A stretch of DNA of 64,000 bases from Nonomuraea polychroma (GCF_004011505.1 NZ_SAUN01000001.1:5297501-5361500), one strand, 5' to 3'. Counted from the stretch's first letter, positions 24,168 to 33,124 are shown. Notes: generated from the sequence alone by a model not told the origin. Made by a program: numbers and translations.

Positions 24168-25576
24168 GCCGCCGTTTCGCCGCCGTGGACCTCGGCGCCT
24201 CCAGTGGCCGGGTGATGCTGGCCGATCTGTCCGACGGGTTGAAGCTGACGGAGGCGCATCGATTTCCCAATGGCCCGGTACGTGTGGCCGGCCGCCTCTA
24301 CTGGGACATCCTGGGCCTCTACCGGGAGATCCTGACGGGCCTGCGCGCCGCGGGCCCGGTGTCGTCGATCGGCGTGGATTCGTGGGCGGTCGACTACGGG
24401 CTGCTGGACGAGTCCGGCGCGCTGCTGGGCAATCCGGTGCACTATCGCGACGACCGTACGCACGGCGTGGCCGAGCGAGTGGCCGAAGAGATCGGGGCCG
24501 AGACGCTGTACGACGTGTCCGGGCTGCAGGTGCTGCCGTTCAACACGATCTACCAGCTGCTGGCCGATCGGCTGGACCAGGCGGCCACGATGCTGTTGAT
24601 CCCCGATCTGATCGGCTACTGGCTGACCGGCGAGGCGGGCGCGGAGGTGACCAACGCCTCGACGACGGGCCTGCTCGACGTACGGACCAGGACGTGGGCG
24701 CAGCCGCTGATCGAGCGGCTGGGCCTGCCGGCCGGGATCTTCCCGCCGCTGCGGCACCCCGGCGAGGCGGTCGGCGGGCTGCGCCGCGACGTGGCCGCCG
24801 AGATCGGCTGGTCCGCGCCCGTCAGGGCGGTGGGCTCGCACGACACGGCCTCGGCCGTCGCCGCCGTGCCCGCCACCGGCCCGGCGTTCGCGTACGTCTC
24901 CTGCGGCACGTGGTCGCTGGCCGGGGTGGAGCTCCCGGGGCCGGTGCTGACCCCGGAGAGCCGCGCCGCGAACTTCACCAACGAGGCCGGCATCGACGGC
25001 ACCGTCCGCTACCTCCGCAACGTCATGGGGTTGTGGCTGCTGCAGGAGTGCCTGCGCGCCTGGCCGGGCTCCGACCTGAGCGATCTGCTGAAGGCGGCGT
25101 CGGGCGAGCGGCCGTTCGCGGCCGTGGTCAACCCCGACGAGCCGGTGTTCCTGCCGCCGGGCGACATGCCGGCCAGGATCGCGGCCGAGTGCCGCCGCAC
25201 CGGGCAGCGCCCGCCGGCCACCCCGGCGGCGTACGTGCGGTGCGTGCTGGAGAGCCTGGCACTCGGGCACCGGCAGGCCATCCGGCAGGCGGTCGAGCTG
25301 TCGGGGCGCGACGTCGAGGTCGTGCACCTGGTGGGCGGCGGGTCCCGCAACGAGCTGCTGTGCCGGCTGACCGCGGACGCCTGCGGGCTGCCGGTGGTGG
25401 CCGGCCCGGCGGAGGCGACCACGTTCGGCAACGTGCTCGTGCAGGCACGCGCCGCGGGGCTGGTCTCCGACCTGGCGGAGATGCGTTCGCTGGTGGCCGC
25501 GGCCGAGCCGCTGCGCCGCTACGAGCCGTCCGGTGACGCCGGCGCGTGGGACGAGGCCGCCTCGCGCGTCTTCTGA
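24164..25576 (+). CDS. rhaB: Rhamnulokinase
   Basis: 470 aa, FGGY kinase. FAAVDLGASSGRVMLADL is the N-terminal phosphate loop, GVDSWAVDYGLLDESG the substrate-binding segment with the catalytic Asp, NASTTGLLDVRTR, GSHDTASAV, and VHLVGGGSRNELLCRLTADA the C-terminal ATP motif. Phosphorylates L-rhamnulose for RhaD. GTG at 24164 overlaps the regulator's stop (GTGA). Confidence 0.94.
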   Translation: MSRRFAAVDLGASSGRVMLADLSDGLKLTEAHRFPNGPVRVAGRLYWDILGLYREILTGLRAAGPVSSIGVDSWAVDYGLLDESGALLGNPVHYRDDRTHGVAERVAEEIGAETLYDVSGLQVLPFNTIYQLLADRLDQAATMLLIPDLIGYWLTGEAGAEVTNASTTGLLDVRTRTWAQPLIERLGLPAGIFPPLRHPGEAVGGLRRDVAAEIGWSAPVRAVGSHDTASAVAAVPATGPAFAYVSCGTWSLAGVELPGPVLTPESRAANFTNEAGIDGTVRYLRNVMGLWLLQECLRAWPGSDLSDLLKAASGERPFAAVVNPDEPVFLPPGDMPARIAAECRRTGQRPPATPAAYVRCVLESLALGHRQAIRQAVELSGRDVEVVHLVGGGSRNELLCRLTADACGLPVVAGPAEATTFGNVLVQARAAGLVSDLAEMRSLVAAAEPLRRYEPSGDAGAWDEAASRVF

Positions 25577-25646
25577 CCCCCTTTGACCTGGGTTTTCGCT
25601 CTGTCCGGTCCGGGCAAGAGTCGGACCAGGGACATCGGGGGGTGTC

Positions 25647-28600
25647 ATGGATTTCGCGTGGCCGCTGCTGCGGCAGCTGACCGGCAGGGACCGCTACGGT
25701 CGGGGGCAGGCGGTGAAGTCCGCCCGTACGGAGAAGCTGCGGGCGCGGACGTCCGACGCCGAACGGGTGGTCAAGTCGGTGTGCCCGTACTGCGCGGTGG
25801 GCTGCGCCCAGAACGTGTACGTACGGGAGGGGAAGGTCGTCCAGATCGAGGGCGACCCCGACTCGCCGGTCAGCAGAGGACGGCTCTGCCCCAAGGGCGC
25901 GGCCAGCCTCCAGCTCACCACTGGCTCGTCACGGCGGCACAAGGCGCTCCACCGGCCGCCGGGCGCGACGGACTGGCAGGAGATCGACCTGGACACGGCC
26001 ATGGACATGGTGGCCGACCGGATCATCGCCACCCGCCGTGAGACCTGGGAGCAGGAGCGGGACGGCCGGCGCACCGCCCGGACGATGGGCATCGCGAGCC
26101 TGGGCGGCGCCACGCTGGACAACGAGGAGAACTACCTCATCAAGAAGCTGCTGACGGCGCTCGGCGTGGTGCAGATCGAGAACCAGGCCCGCGTGTGCCA
26201 CAGCTCGACCGTGGTGGGACTCGGCACGTCGTTCGGGCGGGGCGGCGCCACCACGTTCATGCAGGACCTGCAGCACTCCGACTGCGTGGTCATCCAGGGC
26301 TCCAACTTCGCCGAGGCCCACCCCGTGGGCTTCCAGTGGGTGATGGAGGCCAAGGCGCGCGGTGCGGTGATCATCCATGTGGATCCGCGGTTCACCCGCA
26401 CCAGCGCACTGGCCGACCTGCACGTGCCCATCCGGGCCGGCTCCGACGTGGCCTTCCTCGGCGGGATCATCAACCACGTCCTGGAGAACGAGCTGTACTT
26501 CCGCGAGTACGTGGTCGACTACACCAACGCGGCCACCATCCTGCGCGAGGACTACCGCGACGCCGAGGACCTCGACGGCCTGTTCTCCGGTTTCAATCCC
26601 GAGGACCACACCTACGACCACGGCACCTGGCAGTACGAGGGCATGGAAGTGGTCCCCGCGGCCGGCGCCAGGGACCAGGACTTCGAGCGGCGGGCGGGCC
26701 GCGCGGAGGCGCAGGGCAGCCTCGGCGCGCCGATGGACGGCACGCCGCAGCGCGACGAGACGCTGCGGCACCCGCGCTGCGTCCTGCAAGTCCTGCGCCG
26801 CCACTTCGCCCGCTACACCCCGGAGATGGTGGAGCAGACCTGCGGGGTGCCGCGCCGGCTGTTCGAGGAGGTGTGCCGGCACCTGACGGAGAACTCCGGC
26901 CCCGACAAGACGGCCGAGTTCGTGTACGCGGTGGGCTGGACGCAGCACAGCGACGGCTCGCAGTTCATCCGCGCGGCGAGCATCCTGCAGCTGCTGCTGG
27001 GCAACATCGGCCGGCCGGGCGGCGGCATCCAGGCGCTGCGCGGGCACGCCAGCATCCAGGGCTCCAGCGACATCCCGACGTTGTTCAACCTGCTGCCGGG
27101 CTACATCCCGATGCCGTACGCGCACGAGCACGAGCGGCTGCGCGACTTCCTGCACGCCGACTCCCCGCCCAAGGGATTCTGGGCCAACATGCCCGCCTAT
27201 CTGGTGAGCCTGCTCAAGGCGTGGTGGGGCGAGGCGGCGCGGCCGGACAACGACTTCGCCTTCGGCTACCTGCCGCGGCTGACGGGGTCGCACAGCACGT
27301 ACGACACGGTGCTGGCGCAGCTGGACGGCACCTGTAAGGGCTACATCCTGCTCGGCGAGAACCCGGCGGTCGGGTCGGCCAACGCCAGGATGCAGCGCCT
27401 CGGGATGGCGAAGCTGGACTGGCTGGTGGTACGCGACCTCACCATGATCGAGAGTGCCACGTGGTGGAAGGACGGGCCGGAGATCGAGACGGGCGAGCTG
27501 CGTACCGAGGACATCGGCACCGAGGTGTTCTTCCTGCCCGCCGCCACGCACACCGAGAAGAGCGGCAGCTTCACCAACACCAACCGGCTGCTGCAGTGGC
27601 ACCACCAGGCCGTCGAGCCCGAGGGGGACGCCCGCAGCGACCTGTGGTTCATGTACCACCTCGGGCGGATCATCCGGGAGAAGCTGGCCGACTCGCTCGA
27701 CCCGATGGACCGGCCTGTGCTCGACCTCACCTGGGACTACCCGGTCGCGGGCGCGACGGCCGAGCCGGACGCGGAGGCGGTGCAGGCCGAGATCAACGGC
27801 TGGGACGCGCAGGGACGGCCGCTGTCCGGCTACGCCGAGCTGCGGGACGACGGCTCCACCGCGTGCGGCTGCTGGATCTACTGCGGCGTGCGCGCCGACG
27901 GCGTCAACCAGGCCGCCCGCCGCAGACCGGGCGCCGAGCAGGACTGGATCGCCGCCGAATGGGCGTGGGCGTGGCCGGCCAACCGGCGCATCCTCTACAA
28001 CCGGGCCTCGGCCAGGCCGGACGGCAGCCCGTGGAGCGAGCGCAAGAAACTCGTGTGGTGGGACGGGAGCCGGTGGACCGGCTATGACGTGCCCGACTTC
28101 GAGGTGGACAAGAGCCCGGACTACCGGCCGCCGCCGGGTGCGCAGGGTGTGGCGGCGCTGTCCGGCATCGACCCGTTCATCATGCAGGCCGACGGCAAGG
28201 GGTGGCTGTTCACGCCCACCGGGGTGGTGGACGGGCCGCTGCCGGCGCATTACGAGCCGCAGGACTCGCCGGTGGCCAACCCGCTGTACGGGCACCAGCG
28301 CAACCCGGCCCGCAGGCTCTACCCGCACGAGGACAACCGGTATCACCCGAGCGGGGACGAGGCGGGGGCGTCGGTCTTCCCGTACGTGGTCACGACGTAC
28401 CGGCTGACCGAGCACTTCACCGCGGGCGGCATGAGCCGGCACACGCCGTACCTGGCCGAGCTTCAGCCGGAGATGTTCTGCGAGATCTCCCCCGAGCTGG
28501 CCGCCGAACGCGGTCTGGTGCACGGCGACTGGGCCACGATCGTCACGGCACGCAACGCCATCGAGGCCAGGGTGCTGGTGACCGACCGGATCCCTCCGCT

Positions 28601-28853
28601 GCACCTGAACGGGCGCACGCTCCACCAGATCGGGCTGCCGTTCCACTTCGGGCCGAACGGCCTGGCCAGGGGCGACGCGGCCAACGAGCTGTCGTCGATC
28701 TCCCTTGATCCCAACTCCCACATTCAGGAGGTCAAGGCGCTGTCGGCGGACATCCGGCCGGGGCGGCGGCCACGCGGCGCGGCGCTGCCCGAGCTCGTCA
28801 TGGAATACCGGCGGCGAGCCGGCGTGACCGCCGACACCGGAATGGAGGCCTGA
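25647..28853 (+). CDS. fdnG: Formate dehydrogenase alpha subunit (Mo/W-bis-MGD), Cys type
   Basis: 1068 aa. A 4Fe-4S site is formed by Cys46, Cys49, Cys53 and Cys81 (CPYCAVGC ... RLCPKGAA). The metal-ligating residue that is selenocysteine in E. coli FdnG is Cys184 here (ARVCHSSTVVGLGTSFGRGG, codon TGC at 26196-26198); the adjacent His and the FGRGG motif of formate dehydrogenases follow. FAEAHPVGFQWVMEAKARGA and the C-terminal dinucleotide-binding domain (from about residue 920, FTAGGMSRHTPYLAELQP) complete the fold. Unlike periplasmic FdnG there is no twin-arginine signal, so the active site probably faces the cytoplasm. First gene of a rightward operon with FeS, membrane and small-peptide genes; next gene 3 nt downstream. 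Confidence 0.92.
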   Translation: MDFAWPLLRQLTGRDRYGRGQAVKSARTEKLRARTSDAERVVKSVCPYCAVGCAQNVYVREGKVVQIEGDPDSPVSRGRLCPKGAASLQLTTGSSRRHKALHRPPGATDWQEIDLDTAMDMVADRIIATRRETWEQERDGRRTARTMGIASLGGATLDNEENYLIKKLLTALGVVQIENQARVCHSSTVVGLGTSFGRGGATTFMQDLQHSDCVVIQGSNFAEAHPVGFQWVMEAKARGAVIIHVDPRFTRTSALADLHVPIRAGSDVAFLGGIINHVLENELYFREYVVDYTNAATILREDYRDAEDLDGLFSGFNPEDHTYDHGTWQYEGMEVVPAAGARDQDFERRAGRAEAQGSLGAPMDGTPQRDETLRHPRCVLQVLRRHFARYTPEMVEQTCGVPRRLFEEVCRHLTENSGPDKTAEFVYAVGWTQHSDGSQFIRAASILQLLLGNIGRPGGGIQALRGHASIQGSSDIPTLFNLLPGYIPMPYAHEHERLRDFLHADSPPKGFWANMPAYLVSLLKAWWGEAARPDNDFAFGYLPRLTGSHSTYDTVLAQLDGTCKGYILLGENPAVGSANARMQRLGMAKLDWLVVRDLTMIESATWWKDGPEIETGELRTEDIGTEVFFLPAATHTEKSGSFTNTNRLLQWHHQAVEPEGDARSDLWFMYHLGRIIREKLADSLDPMDRPVLDLTWDYPVAGATAEPDAEAVQAEINGWDAQGRPLSGYAELRDDGSTACGCWIYCGVRADGVNQAARRRPGAEQDWIAAEWAWAWPANRRILYNRASARPDGSPWSERKKLVWWDGSRWTGYDVPDFEVDKSPDYRPPPGAQGVAALSGIDPFIMQADGKGWLFTPTGVVDGPLPAHYEPQDSPVANPLYGHQRNPARRLYPHEDNRYHPSGDEAGASVFPYVVTTYRLTEHFTAGGMSRHTPYLAELQPEMFCEISPELAAERGLVHGDWATIVTARNAIEARVLVTDRIPPLHLNGRTLHQIGLPFHFGPNGLARGDAANELSSISLDPNSHIQEVKALSADIRPGRRPRGAALPELVMEYRRRAGVTADTGMEA

Positions 28854-28856
28854 GCC

Positions 28857-29741
28857 ATGGCCTTCGACCTGGACGAGGCGATCGGCGCCGGGCGAGTGGG
28901 GTTCTTCACCGACACCAGCGTCTGCATCGGGTGCAAGGCGTGCGAGGTGGCGTGCAAGGAGTGGAACGCCGTCCCCGACGACGGCCTGACCTTCACCGGC
29001 ATGTCCTACGACAACACCGTGAGCTTGGGCGCGGACACCTGGCGGCACGTGGCGTTCATCGAGCAGCGGCGGCCGCTCGGCCACCAGGAGCCCGGGCTGG
29101 ACGGCCAGGACTTCCGCTGGCTGATGGCCTCCGACGTGTGCAAGCACTGCACGCACGCCGCCTGCCTGGATGTGTGCCCGACGGGGTCGTTGTTCCGCAC
29201 CGAGTACGGGACGGTGGTGGTGCAGGAGGACGTGTGCAACGGGTGCGGCTACTGCGTGCCCGCCTGCCCGTTCGGGGTGATCGGCAAACGGGAGCGCGAG
29301 CATGGCGGCACGGCCGCCAAGTGCACCATGTGCTACGACCGGCTCGGGGCCGGGGAGGAGCCGGCCTGCGCCAAGACCTGCCCCACGGACTCGATCCAGT
29401 TCGGCGACCTGGAGGAGTTGCGGGAGCGGGCGGAGCGGCGGCTGGAGCAGGTGCGCGCGGCCGGGGTCACGTCGGCCCAGCTGTACGGGCACGACACCGG
29501 TGACGGCGTGGGCGGCATGGGCGCGTTCTTCCTGCTGCTCGACGAGCCCGAGGTCTACGGCCTGCCGCCCGACCCGGTGGTGACCACGAGGGACCTGCCG
29601 TCGATGTGGCGCCACACCGCCACCGCCGCCCTCGCCCTGCTGGCCGGGGTGGCCGCGGCGGCCTGGCTCCGGCGCCCGGGCACGACGGTGGCGCTGCGGC
29701 GATGGGCGGGTCCGGCGACCCGGCGGCGGAGGAAAGCATGA
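28857..29741 (+). CDS. fdnH: Formate dehydrogenase iron-sulfur subunit
   Basis: 294 aa. Four ferredoxin-type cysteine clusters are visible: CIGCKACEVACKEW, CKHCTHAACLDVCPTG, CNGCGYCVPACPFG, and CTMCYDR with CAKTCPTD, enough for four 4Fe-4S centres as in FdnH. A single hydrophobic segment near residues 262-280 (TATAALALLAGVAAAAWL) would anchor it in the membrane, followed by a basic tail. It passes electrons from the alpha subunit to the membrane subunit. Confidence 0.92.
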   Translation: MAFDLDEAIGAGRVGFFTDTSVCIGCKACEVACKEWNAVPDDGLTFTGMSYDNTVSLGADTWRHVAFIEQRRPLGHQEPGLDGQDFRWLMASDVCKHCTHAACLDVCPTGSLFRTEYGTVVVQEDVCNGCGYCVPACPFGVIGKREREHGGTAAKCTMCYDRLGAGEEPACAKTCPTDSIQFGDLEELRERAERRLEQVRAAGVTSAQLYGHDTGDGVGGMGAFFLLLDEPEVYGLPPDPVVTTRDLPSMWRHTATAALALLAGVAAAAWLRRPGTTVALRRWAGPATRRRRKA

Positions 29742-29797
29742 GCGGGCCCACGGCGGCGAAGGACGCCACGGCCGATCCAGGGCGGAGGAGAGCATGA
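29738..29797 (+). CDS. 19-aa mini-frame between fdnH and the NrfD-like gene
   Basis: ATG at 29738 overlaps the fdnH stop (ATGA) with GGAGGAAAGC just before it, and the frame MSGPTAAKDATADPGRRRA ends in a TGA that overlaps the ATG of the next gene (ATGA), which has its own GCGGAGGAGAGC. The two start contexts are near copies (GGCGGAGGAAAGCATGAG and GGCGGAGGAGAGCATGAG), so this may be a 56-bp duplication that acts as a re-initiation relay rather than a functional peptide. Confidence 0.3.
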   Translation: MSGPTAAKDATADPGRRRA

Positions 29798-30795
29798 GTC
29801 AGACCGACGTGCGGATGGACGGATCGGCCGAGGTGCGGACGGAGCGCGAGGCCACGCCCGGGTCCGCGGGCCCGAGGCCGCTGCGCCCCGAGACGGCGCG
29901 GCCCGAACCGACCTCCTACTACGGCCGACCGGTGCTGAACGAGCCGACGTGGCAGGCGCCCGACATCGCCGGCTACCTGTTCCTCGGCGGCCTGGCCGGC
30001 GCCTCCTCCGCACTGGCGGCCGCCGCCGACCTGACCGGCCGCCCGCACCTGGCCAGGGCTGCCAAGACCGGAGCGCTGTGCGCACTCGGCGGGTCCTTGT
30101 ACTCGCTGATCCACGACCTCGGCCGGCCCGGGCGCTTCCTCAACATGCTGCGGGTGTTCAAGGTGACCTCGCCGATGAGCGTCGGCACCTGGCTGCTGAC
30201 CGCGTACGGCCCGCCGGCCGGCTGCGCGGCGGCCACCGCCCTGACGGGGCGCCTCCCCAGGCTCGGCCGGACGGCCACGATCGGAGCCGCGCTGACCGGG
30301 TCCGCGGTGGCCACCTACACCGCCGCGCTGATCTGCAACACCGCCGTACCCGCCTGGCACGAGAGTTACCAGGAGATGCCGTTCCTGTTCGCCGGATCGG
30401 CCGCCGCGGCGGCGGGCGGGCTCGGCATGCTGGCCGCGCCCACGGCCGAAGCGGGCCCGGCCCGGCGGGTGGCGCTGCTGGGCGCGGCGGCGGAGTGCGC
30501 CGCCGCCCTCAGGATGGAGCGGCGGCTCGGGCCGCTGGCCGAGCCTCTCAAGCACAGCAGGCTGCTGCGCGCGGGCGAGGCGCTGTCGCTGGGCGGCGCG
30601 CTGGCCGGGCTCGCCTTCGGCCGGCGCAGCAGGATCGCGGCCGCCGCGGCGGGCGCGGCTCTGCTGGCGGGGTCGGCGTGCACCCGGTTCGGGATCTTCC
30701 ACGCAGGAATGGGGTCGGCGAACGACCCGAAGTACACGATCCAGCCGCAACGCAGGCGGCTGGCGAGAGCGAGAGCGGAGCGTGATCTCCAATGA
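29794..30795 (+). CDS. NrfD-like membrane subunit of formate dehydrogenase
   Basis: 333 aa with about eight hydrophobic segments after a polar N-terminal stretch of some 55 residues. Near the start EPTWQAPDIAGYLFLGGLAGASS, then GSLYSLIHDLGRPGRFLNML and FKVTSPMSVGTWLLTAYG, are the signature stretches of the NrfD/PsrC family of quinone-reacting membrane subunits. It should transfer electrons from FdnH to menaquinone and anchor the complex, replacing the haem b subunit FdnI of the E. coli enzyme. ATGA overlap with the preceding mini-frame. Confidence 0.85.
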   Translation: MSQTDVRMDGSAEVRTEREATPGSAGPRPLRPETARPEPTSYYGRPVLNEPTWQAPDIAGYLFLGGLAGASSALAAAADLTGRPHLARAAKTGALCALGGSLYSLIHDLGRPGRFLNMLRVFKVTSPMSVGTWLLTAYGPPAGCAAATALTGRLPRLGRTATIGAALTGSAVATYTAALICNTAVPAWHESYQEMPFLFAGSAAAAAGGLGMLAAPTAEAGPARRVALLGAAAECAAALRMERRLGPLAEPLKHSRLLRAGEALSLGGALAGLAFGRRSRIAAAAAGAALLAGSACTRFGIFHAGMGSANDPKYTIQPQRRRLARARAERDLQ

Positions 30796-30905
30796 AGCGT
30801 AAGATCGTCGAGTACCTGCCCTTCGTGGGCTTCGTGATGGTCATCTGCGCGGCGTCGTGGCTGGCCGGTCGTGCCCTTCCGGAGCCGGTCCCGGTACGCC
30901 AGTAG
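30792..30905 (+). CDS. 37-aa single-span membrane peptide at the end of the fdh operon
   Basis: The ATG at 30792 overlaps the stop of the NrfD-like gene (ATGA). The frame reads MKRKIVEYLPFVGFVMVICA and continues to a TAG at 30903-30905: a basic N terminus, one hydrophobic helix (about residues 9-26) and a short Pro-rich tail (PEPVPVRQ), the form of a small membrane-complex subunit with N terminus inside. Tight coupling and composition support translation. It may stabilise or tune the dehydrogenase, like small subunits of other respiratory complexes. No family recognised. Confidence 0.6.
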   Translation: MKRKIVEYLPFVGFVMVICAASWLAGRALPEPVPVRQ

Positions 30906-30929
30906 GGCGGGGGGACGTACGATCAGCCA

Positions 30930-31466
30930 ATGACCGAAAAGACCGAAACGACGCCTAGCTGGCTGTCCCCGGAAGAGCTCGAGTCCGTCCGCGGCCAGCT
31001 GCCGATTCTCTACGTCGACGCGGTGCCGGTGCGCGTCGACGACACCGGCGTGGTCACCCGCGTCGGCCTGCTGCTGCGCATCGCGTCGGACGGAACGGTC
31101 AGCCGGGCGCTCGTCTCGGGACGGGTGCTGTACTACGAGAGGATCCGCGACGCGCTGCTGCGCCACCTGGAGAAGGACCTCGGCCCGGTGGCGCTCCCGC
31201 ACATCCCGGCGTCCCCGCAGCCCTTCACCGTCGCCGAATACTTCCCGACGCCGGGCGTCACGCCGTACCACGATCCGCGCCAGCACGCCGTGTCCCTGGC
31301 CTACATCGTCCCCGTCGCGGGCGACTGCCGGCCCCGGCAGGACGCGCTGGACCTCGTGTGGTTCACGCCCGAGGAGGCGGCGTCCCCGATGGTGCAGCAA
31401 GAGATGGCCGGCGGGCAGGGGGTGCTGCTGAAGCAGGCACTCGCGCACGTCGGCTGCCTTCCCTGA
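30930..31466 (+). CDS. NUDIX-fold protein (DUF4916-like) with degenerate Nudix box
   Basis: 178 aa. The centre has SGRVLYYERIRDALLRHLEK then DLGP, where a Nudix box would be, but the REXXEE glutamates are largely missing (ERIRDAL), so hydrolase activity is doubtful. LPILYVDAVPVRVDD and QHAVSLAYIVPV are the flanking strands. This resembles the actinobacterial NUDIX family with DUF4916. No Shine-Dalgarno; TACGAT at 30918-30923 stands 6 nt before the ATG (leaderless type). Confidence 0.75.
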   Translation: MTEKTETTPSWLSPEELESVRGQLPILYVDAVPVRVDDTGVVTRVGLLLRIASDGTVSRALVSGRVLYYERIRDALLRHLEKDLGPVALPHIPASPQPFTVAEYFPTPGVTPYHDPRQHAVSLAYIVPVAGDCRPRQDALDLVWFTPEEAASPMVQQEMAGGQGVLLKQALAHVGCLP

Positions 31467-31483
31467 CCACCCACCGGTCAGGG
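31461..31483. terminator. Bidirectional hairpin containing both convergent stop codons
   Basis: CCCTGACC (31461-31468) pairs perfectly with GGTCAGGG (31476-31483) around a 7-nt loop. The left arm holds the NUDIX TGA (31464-31466) and the right arm the sulfatase stop (31478-31480 on the other strand), so one 23-nt element ends translation and probably transcription of both genes. Confidence 0.7.
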
Positions 31484-33124
31484 GGCGACGGGGTCGGCCG
31501 GGAACGGGTTTCTGCGGTGCACCTTGCGGAAGTGCTGTGACCGGCCGGCGGCCTCGAAGTCGGCGAGGGCGACGACGCGGCCCCTGCTCCCGGCGGGCAG
31601 CTGGAAGCCGACCGCGATCGCCATCCCCGGGTCCAGCCGCGCCACCGTGTGGGCGCGACTCTTGCGTGGCCCGTCGAGCCCCAGCTTGATCTCGTTCCAC
31701 GGCACGGTGGATCCGTTGTGCAGGGTCACGACGATCTCGCTGCCGGTGGTCTCCGTCTTCAGTCCGTACGGGATGCGCGGGTCGGGCCCGATCGACTCGT
31801 CCAGCGCGACCATCAGTTCGTCGGTCAGGTCGGGCCGGGCCGCGGCCAGGTCGAGCCGCTCCCCCGGGTCGGCGGCCAGGTCGTACAGCTCGATCCGGCC
31901 CTCGGGCCCGGCGCCGTCGATGTTCGGGGCGAGCCGGACGGCCTTCCACCGGCCGCGGCGGATGGCTTGGGCCTTGCGCGGCCGGTTCCACACCAGATGC
32001 TTGTGCTTGGGCGCGCCCGCGCCGGTGAGCAGGCCGCGGAAGGACAGCCCGTCGAGGTTCGCCGGCACCGGCACCTCGGCCAGGTCCGCCAGCGTCGGCA
32101 GCACGTCCCAGGACGCCACCGGCTGCTTGACCACGCGCGGCCGCAGCCGCGGCGACCAGGCGATCAGCGGCACGCGGATGCCGCCCTCGTACACCTCGCG
32201 TTTGTCGCCGCGGAACGGTCCGTTGGAGTTGAACAGCGCGGGGGTCACGCCCTTCTCCCGGTGCGGGCCGTTGTCGCTGGTGAACAACACGAGCGTGCGC
32301 TCGGCCACGCCCGCGTCGCGTAACGCGCGCAGCAGCGCGGCGACGTCGGTGTCGAGCCTGGCCACCTGCGCGGCGTGGCGGCGGTTGGGACCGCTCCACG
32401 TCCTGTCCTCGTACGGGCCCGCGTCGCCGGGGAGCACGCTCGGCGAGTGCGGCAGGTTGGTGGCGAAGTAGAGAAGGAACGGGTCGTCGCCGCTCTGCCG
32501 GATGAAGTCGACGGCCCGCTCGCGGAACAGGTGCGGCGCGTACGACTTGCCGTCGAGCTGCACCTTGGCCCCGTTGCGCCACAGGTACTTGGGGAAGTAC
32601 TGGTGGGCGTGGCGGTGGCCGATGTAGCCGAAGAACTCGTCGAAGCCGCGCATGTTCGGGTGCGAGACCTGGCCCGGCAGCTCTGGCCCGAAGCCCCACT
32701 TGCCGATGCAGGCCGTCCGGTAACCGGACAGCTGCAGCAGCTCGGCGAAGGTCACGTCGGCGTCGGTGAGCGAGTGCTGTGCCCCGCCCTCGGGGTTCTC
32801 GCGTACCGTGCCGTGCCCGGCGTGCAGCCCGGTGAGCAGGGCGCAGCGCGAGGGGGCGCAGAGCGGCGCCCCCGAGTACGCGGCCTCGAACCGCACGCCC
32901 TCGGCCGCCATCCGGTCCAGGTTCGGCGTGCTGATCAGGCGCTGGCCCTGCACGCCGATCTCGCCCCACCCCAGGTCGTCGGCCAGGATGACGACGACGT
33001 TGGGACGCGACGGCAGGCCGCCGGGTTCGGCGGTGGCCGAAGCGGCGGAAGGCACGGCGAGACTGGCGAAGGTTCCGGCGATTAAAGCGCGGCGCGAGGG
33101 CCCGTTGATCACGACGGGCACCAT
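31478..33124 (-). CDS. Tat-exported sulfatase (formylglycine-type)
   Basis: 548 aa from ATG 33124 (start uncertain; a GTG a few codons later is possible). SRRALIAGTFASLAVPSAA is a twin-arginine signal. The mature protein starts with NVVVILADDLGWGEIG (metal-binding Asp-Asp) and has the formylglycine motif Cys89-Ala-Pro-Ser-Arg in GAPLCAPSRCALLTGLHAGH; CIGKWGFG and LFTSDNGPHREKG supply Lys, Asp and Asn ligands. A beta-rich C-terminal domain of about 90 residues follows the sulfatase core. Maturation needs a formylglycine-generating enzyme, not in this window. It is followed upstream by a sulfotransferase gene transcribed in the same direction. Substrate unknown. Confidence 0.9.
   Translation of the reverse strand: MVPVVINGPSRRALIAGTFASLAVPSAASATAEPGGLPSRPNVVVILADDLGWGEIGVQGQRLISTPNLDRMAAEGVRFEAAYSGAPLCAPSRCALLTGLHAGHGTVRENPEGGAQHSLTDADVTFAELLQLSGYRTACIGKWGFGPELPGQVSHPNMRGFDEFFGYIGHRHAHQYFPKYLWRNGAKVQLDGKSYAPHLFRERAVDFIRQSGDDPFLLYFATNLPHSPSVLPGDAGPYEDRTWSGPNRRHAAQVARLDTDVAALLRALRDAGVAERTLVLFTSDNGPHREKGVTPALFNSNGPFRGDKREVYEGGIRVPLIAWSPRLRPRVVKQPVASWDVLPTLADLAEVPVPANLDGLSFRGLLTGAGAPKHKHLVWNRPRKAQAIRRGRWKAVRLAPNIDGAGPEGRIELYDLAADPGERLDLAAARPDLTDELMVALDESIGPDPRIPYGLKTETTGSEIVVTLHNGSTVPWNEIKLGLDGPRKSRAHTVARLDPGMAIAVGFQLPAGSRGRVVALADFEAAGRSQHFRKVHRRNPFPADPVAP

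Noticed and set aside
25647..28853. In-frame TGA selenocysteine codon in the formate dehydrogenase gene
   Set aside because: The position equivalent to Sec140 of E. coli FdnG is TGC (Cys184), and the frame has no internal stop, so no SECIS element is needed.
25929..29795. Leftward 1288-codon open frame opposite the fdh operon
   Set aside because: Antisense shadow of fdnG and fdnH; the coding strand has complete FeS and molybdopterin motifs.
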